Below the pieces are notes generated by a model. That model worked only from the letters and a program-made list of their open reading frames with translations, was not told the origin of the DNA and ran no database searches. A DNA stretch of 16,556 bases. Origin: Clostridia bacterium (GTDB taxonomy: Bacteria; Bacillota_A; Clostridia; Christensenellales; UBA1242). Shown piece after piece: positions 1 through 7,192 of the stretch (its first letter is position 1; every line of letters starts with the position of its first letter). The DNA lies in contig JAFTCZ010000064.1 of NCBI GenBank assembly GCA_017454425.1, positions 1 through 16,556 on the forward strand, read 5' to 3'. A program made the translations under genes and the position numbers.

Positions 1-33
1 ATAATGGGTTAGAATATCCAAAAGGAGAAAAAC

Positions 34-990
34 ATGACCACAAAAAGTGTTTTTTTGACCATATTGTTTAGTGCAATTGCTCTTGCAATATCGGGGGCGC
101 TTGTTATTCTTGCGCTTTCTCCCGAGCCTTATGTTCCAAGCAGTGAGACATTAAATGCCGAGATGGTAGATGAAACGGTAGACCTATCAAGCATGCCAAC
201 TTTGGTTGGCGGAAGTGTTGTGCAAGGCGATGTTGAGACGACTGAGGGCGCATATTATCGCACAATAACTGCTACCGCAGATAGTGGATATACTTTTGGC
301 TATTGGCAAAATGGAACAACAAAGCTGTGTGGTGATGTATCAATCACTCTTTCATCTAGCACTGTTGACGGATTAAATAATTTGGTTAGGGCATGCACAC
401 CAATATTTGTTGCAAATGCAAATGTCGAAGAAATTGCTGACATGACAGACTTTACCGGAATTTTAATTCGTGACATCAACAACAACACAACAGAAGGAAA
501 GTTATATAAGCTTACTGCGGACATTGCAGATTATTCGACTGTTGGCAACATAACATTGCCTTTGGGAACATTTAGAGGAATTTTAGATGGAAACAATCAT
601 TCTATTGGCAACATCTACATTAATGGTGCCGGAATGTTCGAGGCGCTTGATGGTGCTGTTGTTAAAGATATTATCTTAAATGGCTCTATTAATTCAAGCA
701 ATCCTTATTCGGGCGGATTGTGCGGAAGCATAAATAACAGTTTGCTTAGCAGATGTTTGTCACACTTATATGTGGGCAACACAGCAAACAATGGTTGTGC
801 CGGAGGGCTTGTTGGTGTGTGTTCTTATTCTAGTGCTCGTTCGATGATGTTTAGTTGTGGGTTTTATGGCACAATAAGATCAAAAACCGCAGATCAAATG
901 ATTGGCAGCAATGCAAACTTTGATGCAACCGGAGTAAAAACTTGTGCAATATTCAAGCCAAAATATAATGGGGCAATTTATGAAAATTAA
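34..990 (+). CDS. Membrane-anchored surface protein with InlB-like and GLUG-like repeats
   Basis: The protein has 318 residues. It starts at an ATG preceded by AAAAGGAG with good spacing. Residues 7-28 form one hydrophobic segment after a short Lys-containing N-terminus, which reads as an uncleaved anchor or signal peptide; no lipobox is visible. Residues 57-94 (GGSVV...ATADSGYTFGYWQNG) resemble the divergent InlB B-repeat found in extracellular Gram-positive proteins. Residues about 175-285 match the GLUG-type pattern: LDGNNHSIGNIYI, then MFEALDGAVVKDIILNGSI, then GGLCG (227-231) and GGLVG (257-261). Such repeats usually form beta-rich, surface-exposed adhesin-like structures. The protein is short for this class and has no LPXTG sorting signal. 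An extracytoplasmic, membrane-tethered location is inferred; the ligand is unknown. Its promoter lies outside the window. Confidence 0.75.
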   Translation: MTTKSVFLTILFSAIALAISGALVILALSPEPYVPSSETLNAEMVDETVDLSSMPTLVGGSVVQGDVETTEGAYYRTITATADSGYTFGYWQNGTTKLCGDVSITLSSSTVDGLNNLVRACTPIFVANANVEEIADMTDFTGILIRDINNNTTEGKLYKLTADIADYSTVGNITLPLGTFRGILDGNNHSIGNIYINGAGMFEALDGAVVKDIILNGSINSSNPYSGGLCGSINNSLLSRCLSHLYVGNTANNGCAGGLVGVCSYSSARSMMFSCGFYGTIRSKTADQMIGSNANFDATGVKTCAIFKPKYNGAIYEN

Positions 991-1058
991 TTGCTCTTTT
1001 TATTTTCAAAAAATTTGCATTTTCGTGCGCTTTTGACATAAAATATGCACTTTTATTC

Positions 1059-1087
1059 TTGCTAAGCATGTATTATTTTGTTAAAAT
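1059..1087 (+). promoter_or_regulatory. Promoter for sepF-lspA-rluD
   Basis: TTGCTA (1059-1064), a 17-nt spacer and TAAAAT (1082-1087). A TG one base upstream of the -10 makes it an extended -10. The predicted start near 1094 would leave a very short leader that barely includes the AGAGGGG site of sepF. A separate TTGACA at 1033-1038 has no -10 at normal spacing. Confidence 0.5.
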
Positions 1088-1105
1088 ATACAAAGAGGGG
1101 CAGGT

Positions 1106-1489
1106 ATGAAATTTTGGGATTTTTTGGTGCAAGATATGCAACATTTTGACATATCTAGCGGCACGGCACAAAAGACAACCCCCAAAAGGGCATCACAAGA
1201 TTTTTTTAATACGCTTAAAAAGCCAGACAAAAGCGTTGCTTTGCTTCAGCCACAATGCTTTGAAGACATAATTTCTTTTGTAAATTTTGTATCGGGCAAT
1301 CGCTCGGCGGTTGTTGATTTTAACAATCTTAATAATGCAGACACATTAAGGTGCATCGATTTTGTCAGCGGGGCGGTTTGTGCACTTCATGGCAAAATGG
1401 AAAGCATTTGTGCTGGTGTTTATTTATTTGTCCCAAATTGCACAAAATTAATGACACAAAAAAGGAAAAAACGAACTAATGAAAAATAA
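1106..1489 (+). CDS. sepF: Cell division protein SepF
   Basis: This is a 127-residue SepF homologue, a little shorter than the usual 140-150. SepF polymerises into rings, bundles FtsZ filaments and anchors them to the membrane at the septum. The start MKFWDFLVQDM is a short hydrophobic/amphipathic N-terminal stretch, as expected for the SepF membrane-targeting helix. A variable linker (about residues 15-42) follows. The SepF core (43-115) aligns well with the family: SVALLQP, then a helix, then SAVVDFNNL, then the hallmark RCIDFVSGAVCALHG (82-96), then VYLFVPN. It starts at an ATG after AGAGGGG. Its end overlaps the lspA start by 11 nt, so the two are probably translationally coupled. In Bacillus subtilis sepF lies in the same neighbourhood as lspA and the rluD-like ylyB, but with ylmG, ylmH, divIVA and ileS in between; those are absent here. 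Confidence 0.88.
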   Translation: MKFWDFLVQDMQHFDISSGTAQKTTPKRASQDFFNTLKKPDKSVALLQPQCFEDIISFVNFVSGNRSAVVDFNNLNNADTLRCIDFVSGAVCALHGKMESICAGVYLFVPNCTKLMTQKRKKRTNEK

Positions 1490-1955
1490 ATGGTGGTATT
1501 TTTTGGCATTTTTGTTACTAGTGTTAGATATGGTCACAAAATACATAACAGACGGAATTGACATAACAGGCACAAACATTTTTATTAATTTTATTTCTGT
1601 TCACAATGTTGGTGCAAGTTGGGGTATGCTTGCGGGGCAACAAATATTGTTTATTTTGTTGGCAATAATTTTTGTTGCAGGTCTTTTGTGTTATGACATT
1701 TTATCCAAAAAAGACAACAACGAAAACGGCTGGTTTTTTGTTGGGTTCAATCTTATACTTGCCGGCATAATAGGCAATGCAATTGATCGCATTGTGTTTG
1801 GGTATGTACGAGATTTTATTTCTCTTGCCTTTATGAGTTTTCCGGTATTTAATGTTGCGGACATTTGTCTAACTGTTGGTACTGTTTGCATAACTATTTG
1901 GTTGATATTTTTTTATGGCAAAAAGTCAAAAAATACAAAGGAAAAAGAAATATGA
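1479..1955 (+). CDS. lspA: Lipoprotein signal peptidase (signal peptidase II)
   Basis: This 158-residue membrane aspartyl protease cleaves the signal peptide of diacylglyceryl-modified prolipoproteins just before the lipidated Cys. The catalytic dyad is visible: D103 in GNAIDR (99-104) and D128 in FNVADIC (124-130). Also present are the N-terminal LDMVTKY (16-22) and the HNVGASWG box (42-49), where most family members have NxGAAFG. Four hydrophobic helices fit the fold: about 5-20, 54-74, 86-104 and 130-147. The length is typical. Its start lies inside the end of sepF and only a weak GGA-type ribosome site precedes it, which suggests coupling. Its TGA overlaps the ATG of the next gene (ATGA). 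The lipoprotein candidate at 11481 would be a substrate. Confidence 0.95.
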   Translation: MKNKWWYFLAFLLLVLDMVTKYITDGIDITGTNIFINFISVHNVGASWGMLAGQQILFILLAIIFVAGLLCYDILSKKDNNENGWFFVGFNLILAGIIGNAIDRIVFGYVRDFISLAFMSFPVFNVADICLTVGTVCITIWLIFFYGKKSKNTKEKEI

Positions 1956-2854
1956 AATTAACAGTAAAAGAATTATCTTCAAAAACAAGGCTAGATGTTT
2001 ATTTGTTAGAACACCTGAAAGATACAACTCGTAGTGCAATTAAAAAATTGATTGAAGCTGGCAACATAACATTAAACAAAAAAATTGTTAAGGCAGGCAC
2101 CGAACTGCGCACAGGTGACGAAATAGAGCTTGTTTTGCCAAATCCTATTAATACAGATGTTGTGCCACAAGATATACCACTTGATATTGTCTATCAAGAT
2201 GATGATTTGCTTGTTATTAATAAAGCACAAGGAATGGTTGTGCACCCAGCAAGCGGGAACTATCAGGGCACACTTGTTAATGCGCTTTTGTATTGCGTTG
2301 ACAATTTATCAAGCATAAATGGCGAAATTCGCCCGGGTATTGTTCATCGTTTGGATAAAGACACATCAGGACTAATGTTGGTTGCAAAAAACGATTTTGC
2401 ACACAACAATTTAAGCCAACAAATATCGCACAAAACTTGCACGCGAGAATATTTGGCACTGTTAGAAGGCGTTGTAAAAAAAGACGAAGGACAAATTATC
2501 ACACATATTGGGCGCGACCAACACGATCGCAAAAAAATGGCAGTTGTGCCCGATATGCTTGGCAAAGAGGCAATCACACATTATTGGGTTGTGCACAGAT
2601 ATGCACATTATACTCTTGTGCGTTTTAGGCTTGGCACGGGACGCACGCATCAAATAAGAGTTCATGCAAAATATATTGGCCACCCAGTTGTTGGCGACCC
2701 AATATACAATTCATTAAAAAATAAGTTTGACCTAAAGGGGCAGCTGTTGCATTCTTGCTACATTCAGTTTACACAACCACACACAAACAAAAGTTTAAGT
2801 TTTGAAAGCCCGTTGCCAAAATATTTTGAACAAGTATTGCAAAAACTTGACTAA
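1952..2854 (+). CDS. rluD: RluA/RluD-family 23S rRNA pseudouridine synthase
   Basis: With the start at 1952 the protein has 300 residues. This start is chosen because it makes an ATGA overlap with lspA, follows AAAGGAAAAAG, and begins exactly at the S4 domain; a longer in-frame extension upstream would run into lspA. Residues about 11-62 form an S4 RNA-binding domain. Residues about 75-300 form the pseudouridine synthase domain with GIVHRLDKDTSG (129-140), where D135 is the expected catalytic Asp, and the GRTHQIRVH motif (230-238). Family members convert uridines to pseudouridine in 23S rRNA, classically in the helix 69 loop for RluD. Firmicutes carry several RluA-like paralogues, so the exact target is uncertain. 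The lspA-rluD adjacency is common in Bacillota (lspA-ylyB). Confidence 0.9.
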   Translation: MKLTVKELSSKTRLDVYLLEHLKDTTRSAIKKLIEAGNITLNKKIVKAGTELRTGDEIELVLPNPINTDVVPQDIPLDIVYQDDDLLVINKAQGMVVHPASGNYQGTLVNALLYCVDNLSSINGEIRPGIVHRLDKDTSGLMLVAKNDFAHNNLSQQISHKTCTREYLALLEGVVKKDEGQIITHIGRDQHDRKKMAVVPDMLGKEAITHYWVVHRYAHYTLVRFRLGTGRTHQIRVHAKYIGHPVVGDPIYNSLKNKFDLKGQLLHSCYIQFTQPHTNKSLSFESPLPKYFEQVLQKLD

Positions 2855-2900
2855 AACAAAAAAATAATTAATACTTTTGATAAGTATTTGGGAGGTAAAT

Positions 2901-3209
2901 ATGGCAAATTATGGATTAAGAAAAGTCCTCAATTTTTTGGGTTTTGCTGCTACCATGCTAATAAGCATAGCTATGATTCTTGCGCTCATTGTTAATGGCG
3001 CAAGTGGGGGCGGTATTGCGGGCCTGAATTTGAGAGGGGCAACAATTTCAAATATTATTGTGTTTGTTGCCAATGTTTTTGCATATTTTATCACAATTAT
3101 TGCAGGGTTTAATTATGCCCGAAGCAAACGAAGTCTTTGGTATATGATTGCCCAAATTGTTGCAACACTTGTTATTGTTGTGTTGATTGTTTTATGTAAT
3201 GTATTGTGA
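2901..3209 (+). CDS. Small three-helix membrane protein, unknown function
   Basis: The protein has 102 residues and starts at an ATG after a strong GGGAGG (2890-2895); a longer reading from 2877 has no comparable site. There are three predicted membrane helices: about residues 9-33, 48-70 and 78-101. A Gly-rich turn (SGGGIAG) follows helix 1 and a basic loop (ARSKRS) precedes helix 3. No catalytic motif is visible and I do not recognise the family. A small hairpin (AATACTT/AAGTATT, 2870-2888) lies just upstream of the Shine-Dalgarno. The stop codon (3207-3209) overlaps the GAGG site of the next gene, so the two small membrane proteins form a coupled pair. They probably continue the rluD transcript, as no terminator separates them. 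Confidence 0.7.
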   Translation: MANYGLRKVLNFLGFAATMLISIAMILALIVNGASGGGIAGLNLRGATISNIIVFVANVFAYFITIIAGFNYARSKRSLWYMIAQIVATLVIVVLIVLCNVL

Positions 3210-3217
3210 GGTAATAA

Positions 3218-3597
3218 ATGCGAAAAAGCATAATATGCAGCATAGTTTTTTTGCACTTGCTGTTGTTTTTTTGGCTTTGATAAGTGTTTGGCGACCATTT
3301 TGTTTGTTTGCTAGTTTTTGTTTTTTATCTGGCGTAAGTATTCCTACATACATAGTGTTAGTAAATTATACACGATACAAAAACGGCCTAAAAGAACAAA
3401 GATTTGTTGATGCTTATTTATATGCCGAAGAACAGCAAAACGAAAATAAAATAAAAGATTTTAGATATGACAAAAAAACCGAACGCAAATTAAAATATAC
3501 AAAATATAACAATTTTACAAGTGTTTTTGCGCTTTGCATTGTGTGGGCAATGGCACTTGTGCTATTTATTGTGTCAATCAAAATTGTGTTTTTCTAA
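3218..3597 (+). pseudogene. Small membrane protein interrupted by a -1 frameshift at a T7 tract
   Basis: The best start is ATG 3218: it has a GAGG site six bases upstream and lies nine bases after the previous stop. In that frame translation ends at TGA 3278-3280 after 20 residues (MRKSIICSIVF...). The frame one base back stays open to 3597. It has no credible ribosome site for its own starts (TTG 3187, ATG 3199, ATG 3235). A -1 shift at T7 3246-3252 (codons GTT TTT TTG) joins MRKSIICSIVFF to ALAVVFLALISVW and gives a 126-residue protein with a complete first helix. Two more helices follow (about CLFASFCFLSG...YIVLV, and FALCIVWAMALVLFIVSIKIVFF), separated by a charged cytosolic loop rich in Lys/Glu. 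The cause could be sequencing error, a real mutation, phase variation or programmed slippage. A second T7 (3266-3272) could also host the shift. The family is not recognised. Confidence 0.6.
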
Positions 3598-3598
3598 T

Positions 3599-3637
3599 AA
3601 AAAGGTGAATACAAACTATTCACTTTTTTGTTTTTTT
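3599..3637 (+). terminator. Rho-independent terminator
   Basis: Stem GTGAATA/TATTCAC with loop CAAAC, extended by an A-rich/T-rich lower stem, then runs of T. It ends the sepF-to-membrane-protein operon and separates it from tig. Confidence 0.8.
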
Positions 3638-3638
3638 G

Positions 3639-3647
3639 TGATATAAT
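3639..3647 (+). promoter_or_regulatory. Extended -10 promoter for tig
   Basis: TGATATAAT is a perfect extended -10 (TG-N-TATAAT, with TATAAT at 3642-3647). The -35 is poor (TTCACT at 3619-3624, 17-nt spacer). It lies about 40 nt upstream of tig, directly after the preceding terminator. No CtsR- or CIRCE-like operator is visible nearby. Confidence 0.6.
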
Positions 3648-3685
3648 TATCTTTATCATTACGATATAGGTATAAGGAGATATTT

Positions 3686-5125
3686 ATGTACACAGTAAAA
3701 AAACCAAATAACACAACGGTTGAAATCAAGATTTCCGCTGACAAAAAAGAGTGGGAAGAGGCTGTCAAGCGCGTATACGAGCGTACAAAAGGCAAATATG
3801 CAGTTCAGGGTTTTCGCAAAGGTCATGTGCCACAAAAAGTTATTGAAAAAACTTATGGTGACGGAGTTTTCTTTGAGGACGCTTTTGCAGATCTTGCCGA
3901 AGATGCCTACCGCAAGGTTTTGGCCGAAGACGAAAATATTCGCCCATACGGCGAGCCAAGCCTAAAGTTGGATAAATTTATTGAGGGTAAGCTAGAAGGA
4001 ACACTTACAATAACTGTTATTCCACCTGTCAAACTTGGCAAGTACACAGGCCTTGAGGTTAAGGCACATTTAGCCGAGTTTAACGAAGACATGGTTGAGC
4101 ACGAGTTAAAACACGCACAAGAAGAAAATGTCAAACTTATTGACAAAAAAGGCGAAAGCGCCATAGGCGATGTAGTAACAATTGACTTTAAGGGAAGCAT
4201 TGATGGTGTTGCTTTTGATGGCGGCACAGCACAAGATTATGACTTGCACCTAGGCTCAAAAACCTTTATTGACAACTTTGAGGATCAACTTGTTGGCAAA
4301 AAAGCAGGTGACAAAGTTGATGTGCGTGTTACATTCCCAAAGAATTATAATGCACAAAACTTGGCAGGCAAGCCTGCGTTGTTTGAGTGTGTAGTAAAAG
4401 CAGTTAAATCTCGCAAATTGCCAAAAATTGACGATGCACTTGCAAAAGAAGTTGCAGACATTGACACCCTAGAAGACTGGAAGAAAGATATTCGCGAAGC
4501 AATTATTAAGGATATCGAGCGTCGCAACAAAAACATAAGCGAAGATGCAATCTTAGATGCAATTGTTCAAAACAGCGAAGTAGAACTTCCTGAGGCACTT
4601 GTCGAGCAACAACTTCAAGATGTTATGCAAGACTTAAGTTACAGATTGTCTTACCAGGGCATTTCTTTAGAGGATTATGCAAAATATTCTGGCACAACAG
4701 TTCAACAAATTCGTGAAGAGCGCCGCAAAGATGCGCTTCGTATTGCAAAAATGCGTCAAGTACTCGAGGCAATTGTTAGGACCGAAAAACTAACTGTCGA
4801 AGACAAAGAACTAGATGCCAAACTTGCTGAATTTGCTAAAATGGCTAATAAATCTCTACAAGAATACAAAAAAACCATTGACCCGCAACGCATAGATTAT
4901 ATGTATAGTGATATACTTATGTCCAAGGTTATGAACATATTGACAACAAAAAACACCATAGTTAACAAATGCGAATGTGGTGAGGATTGCGAATGTCACA
5001 ATCATGACCACGAGTGTGAGTGCGGTGAGGATTGCGAGTGTCACAAAGAAAAAAAGACAACAAAAAAAGCAACTGCCCCAAAGAAAACAACAGCAAAGAA
5101 AACCACAACAAAAACAACTAAATAA
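3686..5125 (+). CDS. tig: Trigger factor (ribosome-associated chaperone/PPIase) with Cys/His-rich tail
   Basis: This 479-residue trigger factor binds the ribosome at the tunnel exit and holds nascent chains. The N-terminal ribosome-binding domain (1-115) contains the signature GFRKGHVPQKVIEKTYG (42-58). The FKBP-type peptidyl-prolyl isomerase domain is about 155-245 (VVTIDFKGSIDG, FDGGTAQDYDLHLGS). The helical chaperone domain is about 250-425. The start follows AAGGAGATATTT. The tail is unusual. Residues 429-453 hold two copies of CECGEDCECH (429-438 and 444-453) around an NHDH linker, giving eight Cys and four His. Residues 454-479 are a Lys/Thr-rich stretch with Ala/Pro (KKTTKKATAPKKTT...). 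Such a tail could bind a metal or nucleic acid; that is inference. The gene precedes clpP and clpX, the usual tig-clpP-clpX order. Confidence 0.97.
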   Translation: MYTVKKPNNTTVEIKISADKKEWEEAVKRVYERTKGKYAVQGFRKGHVPQKVIEKTYGDGVFFEDAFADLAEDAYRKVLAEDENIRPYGEPSLKLDKFIEGKLEGTLTITVIPPVKLGKYTGLEVKAHLAEFNEDMVEHELKHAQEENVKLIDKKGESAIGDVVTIDFKGSIDGVAFDGGTAQDYDLHLGSKTFIDNFEDQLVGKKAGDKVDVRVTFPKNYNAQNLAGKPALFECVVKAVKSRKLPKIDDALAKEVADIDTLEDWKKDIREAIIKDIERRNKNISEDAILDAIVQNSEVELPEALVEQQLQDVMQDLSYRLSYQGISLEDYAKYSGTTVQQIREERRKDALRIAKMRQVLEAIVRTEKLTVEDKELDAKLAEFAKMANKSLQEYKKTIDPQRIDYMYSDILMSKVMNILTTKNTIVNKCECGEDCECHNHDHECECGEDCECHKEKKTTKKATAPKKTTAKKTTTKTTK

Positions 5126-5132
5126 AAAATAC

Positions 5133-5169
5133 AAAAGAAACCAAAAATTTTTAGGAGGTTTCTTTTTTT
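5133..5169 (+). promoter_or_regulatory. Terminator-like hairpin covering the clpP ribosome site and start
   Basis: A 10-bp perfect inverted repeat AAAAGAAACC (5133-5142) / GGTTTCTTTT (5157-5166) flanks a 14-nt loop that contains AAAAATTTTT and AGGA. It is followed by more T. The Shine-Dalgarno AGGAGG (5153-5158) is half in the loop and half in the stem. The TTG start of clpP (5168) sits at the end of the T tract. This could be a leaky intrinsic terminator reducing clpPX expression, or an A/U-rich structure that occludes translation until melted. Confidence 0.55.
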
Positions 5170-5767
5170 GTTAATTCCAACAGTAATAGACAAAACGGAT
5201 AAAGGTGAATGTGCTTATGATATTTATTCTCGTCTTTTAGATGACCGAATAATTTTTATAACAGGCGAAATTAATGACATGGTGGCAAACACTGTTATTG
5301 CACAAATGTTATATCTTGAAAGTAAAGCGCCAAAATCAAGTATCAGCCTTTATATTAATTCGCCGGGCGGCGTATCACAAGCCGGGCTTGCAATACTTGA
5401 CACCATGAGGTTCATAAAATGTCCCGTAAGCACAATTTGCATAGGTTTGTGTGCATCTGCTGCCGCGCTTTTGCTTGCGGGCGGGCAAGCGGGCAAAAGA
5501 TTTTGTTTGCCAAATTCAAAGGTGATGATTCATCAGCCCTGGGGAGCAGTGCAAGGGCAAGTGACCGAAATTGAAATATATTATAAAGAAGGCAAAAAAG
5601 ACCGCGAAACTTATGCAAAATTATTATCACAATTTTGCAATAAACCCCAAGATGTTGTCAACAAAGATATCGAGCGTGACAATTATATGACCCCAAGCGA
5701 AGCCCTAGAATATGGCATAATTGACCAAATTTTATCACCACAACGCACAAGGAGGGAAAAGAAATGA
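5168..5767 (+). CDS. clpP: ATP-dependent Clp protease proteolytic subunit ClpP
   Basis: This 199-residue serine protease forms double heptamer barrels that degrade proteins unfolded by ClpX or ClpC. The catalytic triad sits at the classical mature positions: S97 in GLCASAA (93-99), H122 in MIHQPWG (120-126) and D171 in ERDNYM. The INSPGG loop (64-68) that forms the oxyanion region is present. The active-site context [14 protein letters not shown] differs from the common GMAASMGAFLL, but no key residue is lost. The start is a TTG nine bases after AGGAGG; no ATG or GTG start is as well placed. There is almost no propeptide, so the protein begins near the mature ClpP N-terminus (LIPTV). Its TGA overlaps the clpX ATG, so clpP and clpX are co-translated. 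Confidence 0.95.
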   Translation: MLIPTVIDKTDKGECAYDIYSRLLDDRIIFITGEINDMVANTVIAQMLYLESKAPKSSISLYINSPGGVSQAGLAILDTMRFIKCPVSTICIGLCASAAALLLAGGQAGKRFCLPNSKVMIHQPWGAVQGQVTEIEIYYKEGKKDRETYAKLLSQFCNKPQDVVNKDIERDNYMTPSEALEYGIIDQILSPQRTRREKK

Positions 5768-7032
5768 CCAATACTTTTTGTGCTTTTTGTGGCAAGTCAC
5801 ACAACGAGGTTCGAAAACTAATTGCAAGCCCAGACGGCACAACATACATTTGCGACAGCTGTGTTCAAATTTGTCAAGAAATTGTTAGCGAAACAAACTT
5901 CAAACGCACGCATAATAATTTTGCTATTCCAACGCCTCAGCAAATAAAACAGCAGTTAGATGAATATATAATTGGACAAGATGAAGCAAAACGCACTATT
6001 GCTGTGGCGGTTTATAATCATTATAAAAGAGTTCAGTACAATCTAAACAATCACAATAGTGAAAAAAAGGTAGAACTAGATAAGTCAAATATTTTGCTTA
6101 TTGGCCCAACTGGGGTGGGCAAAACATTAATTGCTCGTACCCTTGCAAATATCTTAAAAGTTCCGTTTGTTTGCGTAGATGCCACAACACTAACCGAGGC
6201 AGGGTATGTTGGTGATGATGTAGAAAGTGTTTTAACAAAATTATACAAAAACGCAGACGGAGATGTGTTAAAGGCCGAAATGGGCATTGTGTATATTGAC
6301 GAGATAGACAAGATTGCAAAGAAAACAGATGCACGAACAATGACTCGAGATGTTTCGGGCGAGGGCGTTCAACAGGCACTGTTAAAAATTTTGGAAGGCA
6401 ACATAGTGCACATCACAACAACTGCAGGCAAGCGAATGCCACATCAAGAAACAATTCAAATAAATACACAAAATATTTTGTTTATTTGTGGTGGTGCTTT
6501 TGTTTATTTGGACAATATTATTTCATCAAACAATAAAAAACAAAAATTGGGGTTCGAGCACACCCCGCAAAAACAAAAAAACAACCCTAATTTATCTAAC
6601 ACAGCACCCAGCAATTTAATCTCTTTTGGGCTTATTCCCGAGTTTGTGGGAAGATTGCCTGTTGTGGTGGGTCTGCAAGCCTTAAACGAGCAATCTTTGG
6701 TTAATATCTTAAATGTACCAAAAAACAGCCTAATAAAGCAATATAAAACTATACTTGGCATGGACGGCATAACGCTAGAGATATCAAGCGAGGCACAACA
6801 CGCAATAGCAAAAAAAGCAATAAAACTAAATCTTGGTGCAAGGGGACTTCGAACAATTCTCGAACAAACATTATTAAATACAATGTATGATTATCCAAGC
6901 ACAAAAAATTTGCAAAAAGTTATCATAACAAAAGAAAACATAATATCAAACACCCCGCCCACACTTGTTTATAAAGATCAAAATTTTGGTTCGTCTGCTG
7001 ATGTGGTAGTAAATGCAAATGGTAGTGTATAG
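5764..7032 (+). CDS. clpX: ATP-dependent Clp protease ATP-binding subunit ClpX
   Basis: This 422-residue AAA+ unfoldase feeds substrates to ClpP. The N-terminal zinc-binding domain has C6, C9, C30 and C33. Walker A is GPTGVGKT (114-121), Walker B is IVYIDEID (175-182), the pore-1 loop is GYVG (147-150) and sensor 2 is the GAR at 358-360. The ClpP-contact loop reads KLGF (261-264), within the usual [LIV]GF form. [10 protein letters not shown] (291-300) is conserved. One oddity: the pore-entrance RKH loop, normally GGRKHPxQE, reads AGKRMPHQE (221-229), so the positions of R-K-H hold K-R-M. The start overlaps the clpP stop (ATGA) and follows GGAGGG. A Lys/Asn/Gln-rich insert (about 256-284) surrounds the LGF loop. 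A terminator follows at 7076. Confidence 0.97.
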   Translation: MTNTFCAFCGKSHNEVRKLIASPDGTTYICDSCVQICQEIVSETNFKRTHNNFAIPTPQQIKQQLDEYIIGQDEAKRTIAVAVYNHYKRVQYNLNNHNSEKKVELDKSNILLIGPTGVGKTLIARTLANILKVPFVCVDATTLTEAGYVGDDVESVLTKLYKNADGDVLKAEMGIVYIDEIDKIAKKTDARTMTRDVSGEGVQQALLKILEGNIVHITTTAGKRMPHQETIQINTQNILFICGGAFVYLDNIISSNNKKQKLGFEHTPQKQKNNPNLSNTAPSNLISFGLIPEFVGRLPVVVGLQALNEQSLVNILNVPKNSLIKQYKTILGMDGITLEISSEAQHAIAKKAIKLNLGARGLRTILEQTLLNTMYDYPSTKNLQKVIITKENIISNTPPTLVYKDQNFGSSADVVVNANGSV

Positions 7033-7075
7033 TTGTTAAAAAAGCGTGCAAATTGCACAAAAAACATAAAAAAAT

Positions 7076-7110
7076 AACTGCAAAGTAAGTACTATGCAGT
7101 TTTATTTTTT
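7076..7110 (+). terminator. Rho-independent terminator of tig-clpP-clpX
   Basis: Stem AACTGCA (7076-7082) / TGCAGTT (7095-7101) with a 12-nt loop, followed by TTATTTTTT. A separate small palindrome GTGCAA-A-TTGCAC (7046-7058) precedes it. Confidence 0.7.
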
Positions 7111-7136
7111 ATAAAAACTATTTTAATATATTTTTA

Positions 7137-7165
7137 TTGACAATGCAGTTTTATTTGTATATAAT
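7137..7165 (+). promoter_or_regulatory. Consensus sigma-70-type promoter upstream of tRNA-Thr
   Basis: TTGACA (7137-7142), exactly 17 nt, TATAAT (7160-7165): a full match to the vegetative consensus, with A/T-rich DNA upstream. The nearest known gene downstream is tRNA-Thr at 7298. The 14-nt string ATGCAGTTTTATTT in the spacer (7143-7156) also occurs at 7094-7107. Confidence 0.8.
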
Positions 7166-7192
7166 ATTAATAGACTGTGTTCGGAGGTAAAA

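Noticed and set aside
1033..1059. Promoter using TTGACA at 1033-1038
   Set aside because: No -10 at 16-18 nt; the TTGCTA/TAAAAT pair further downstream fits better.
3600..3690. CtsR or CIRCE heat-shock operator upstream of tig
   Set aside because: No GGTCAAA direct repeats and no CIRCE inverted repeat; the only inverted repeat is the upstream terminator.
4856..5134. Minus-strand Cys/Phe-rich ORF opposite the trigger factor tail
   Set aside because: Shadow of the repetitive Cys/His and Lys codons; no ribosome site.
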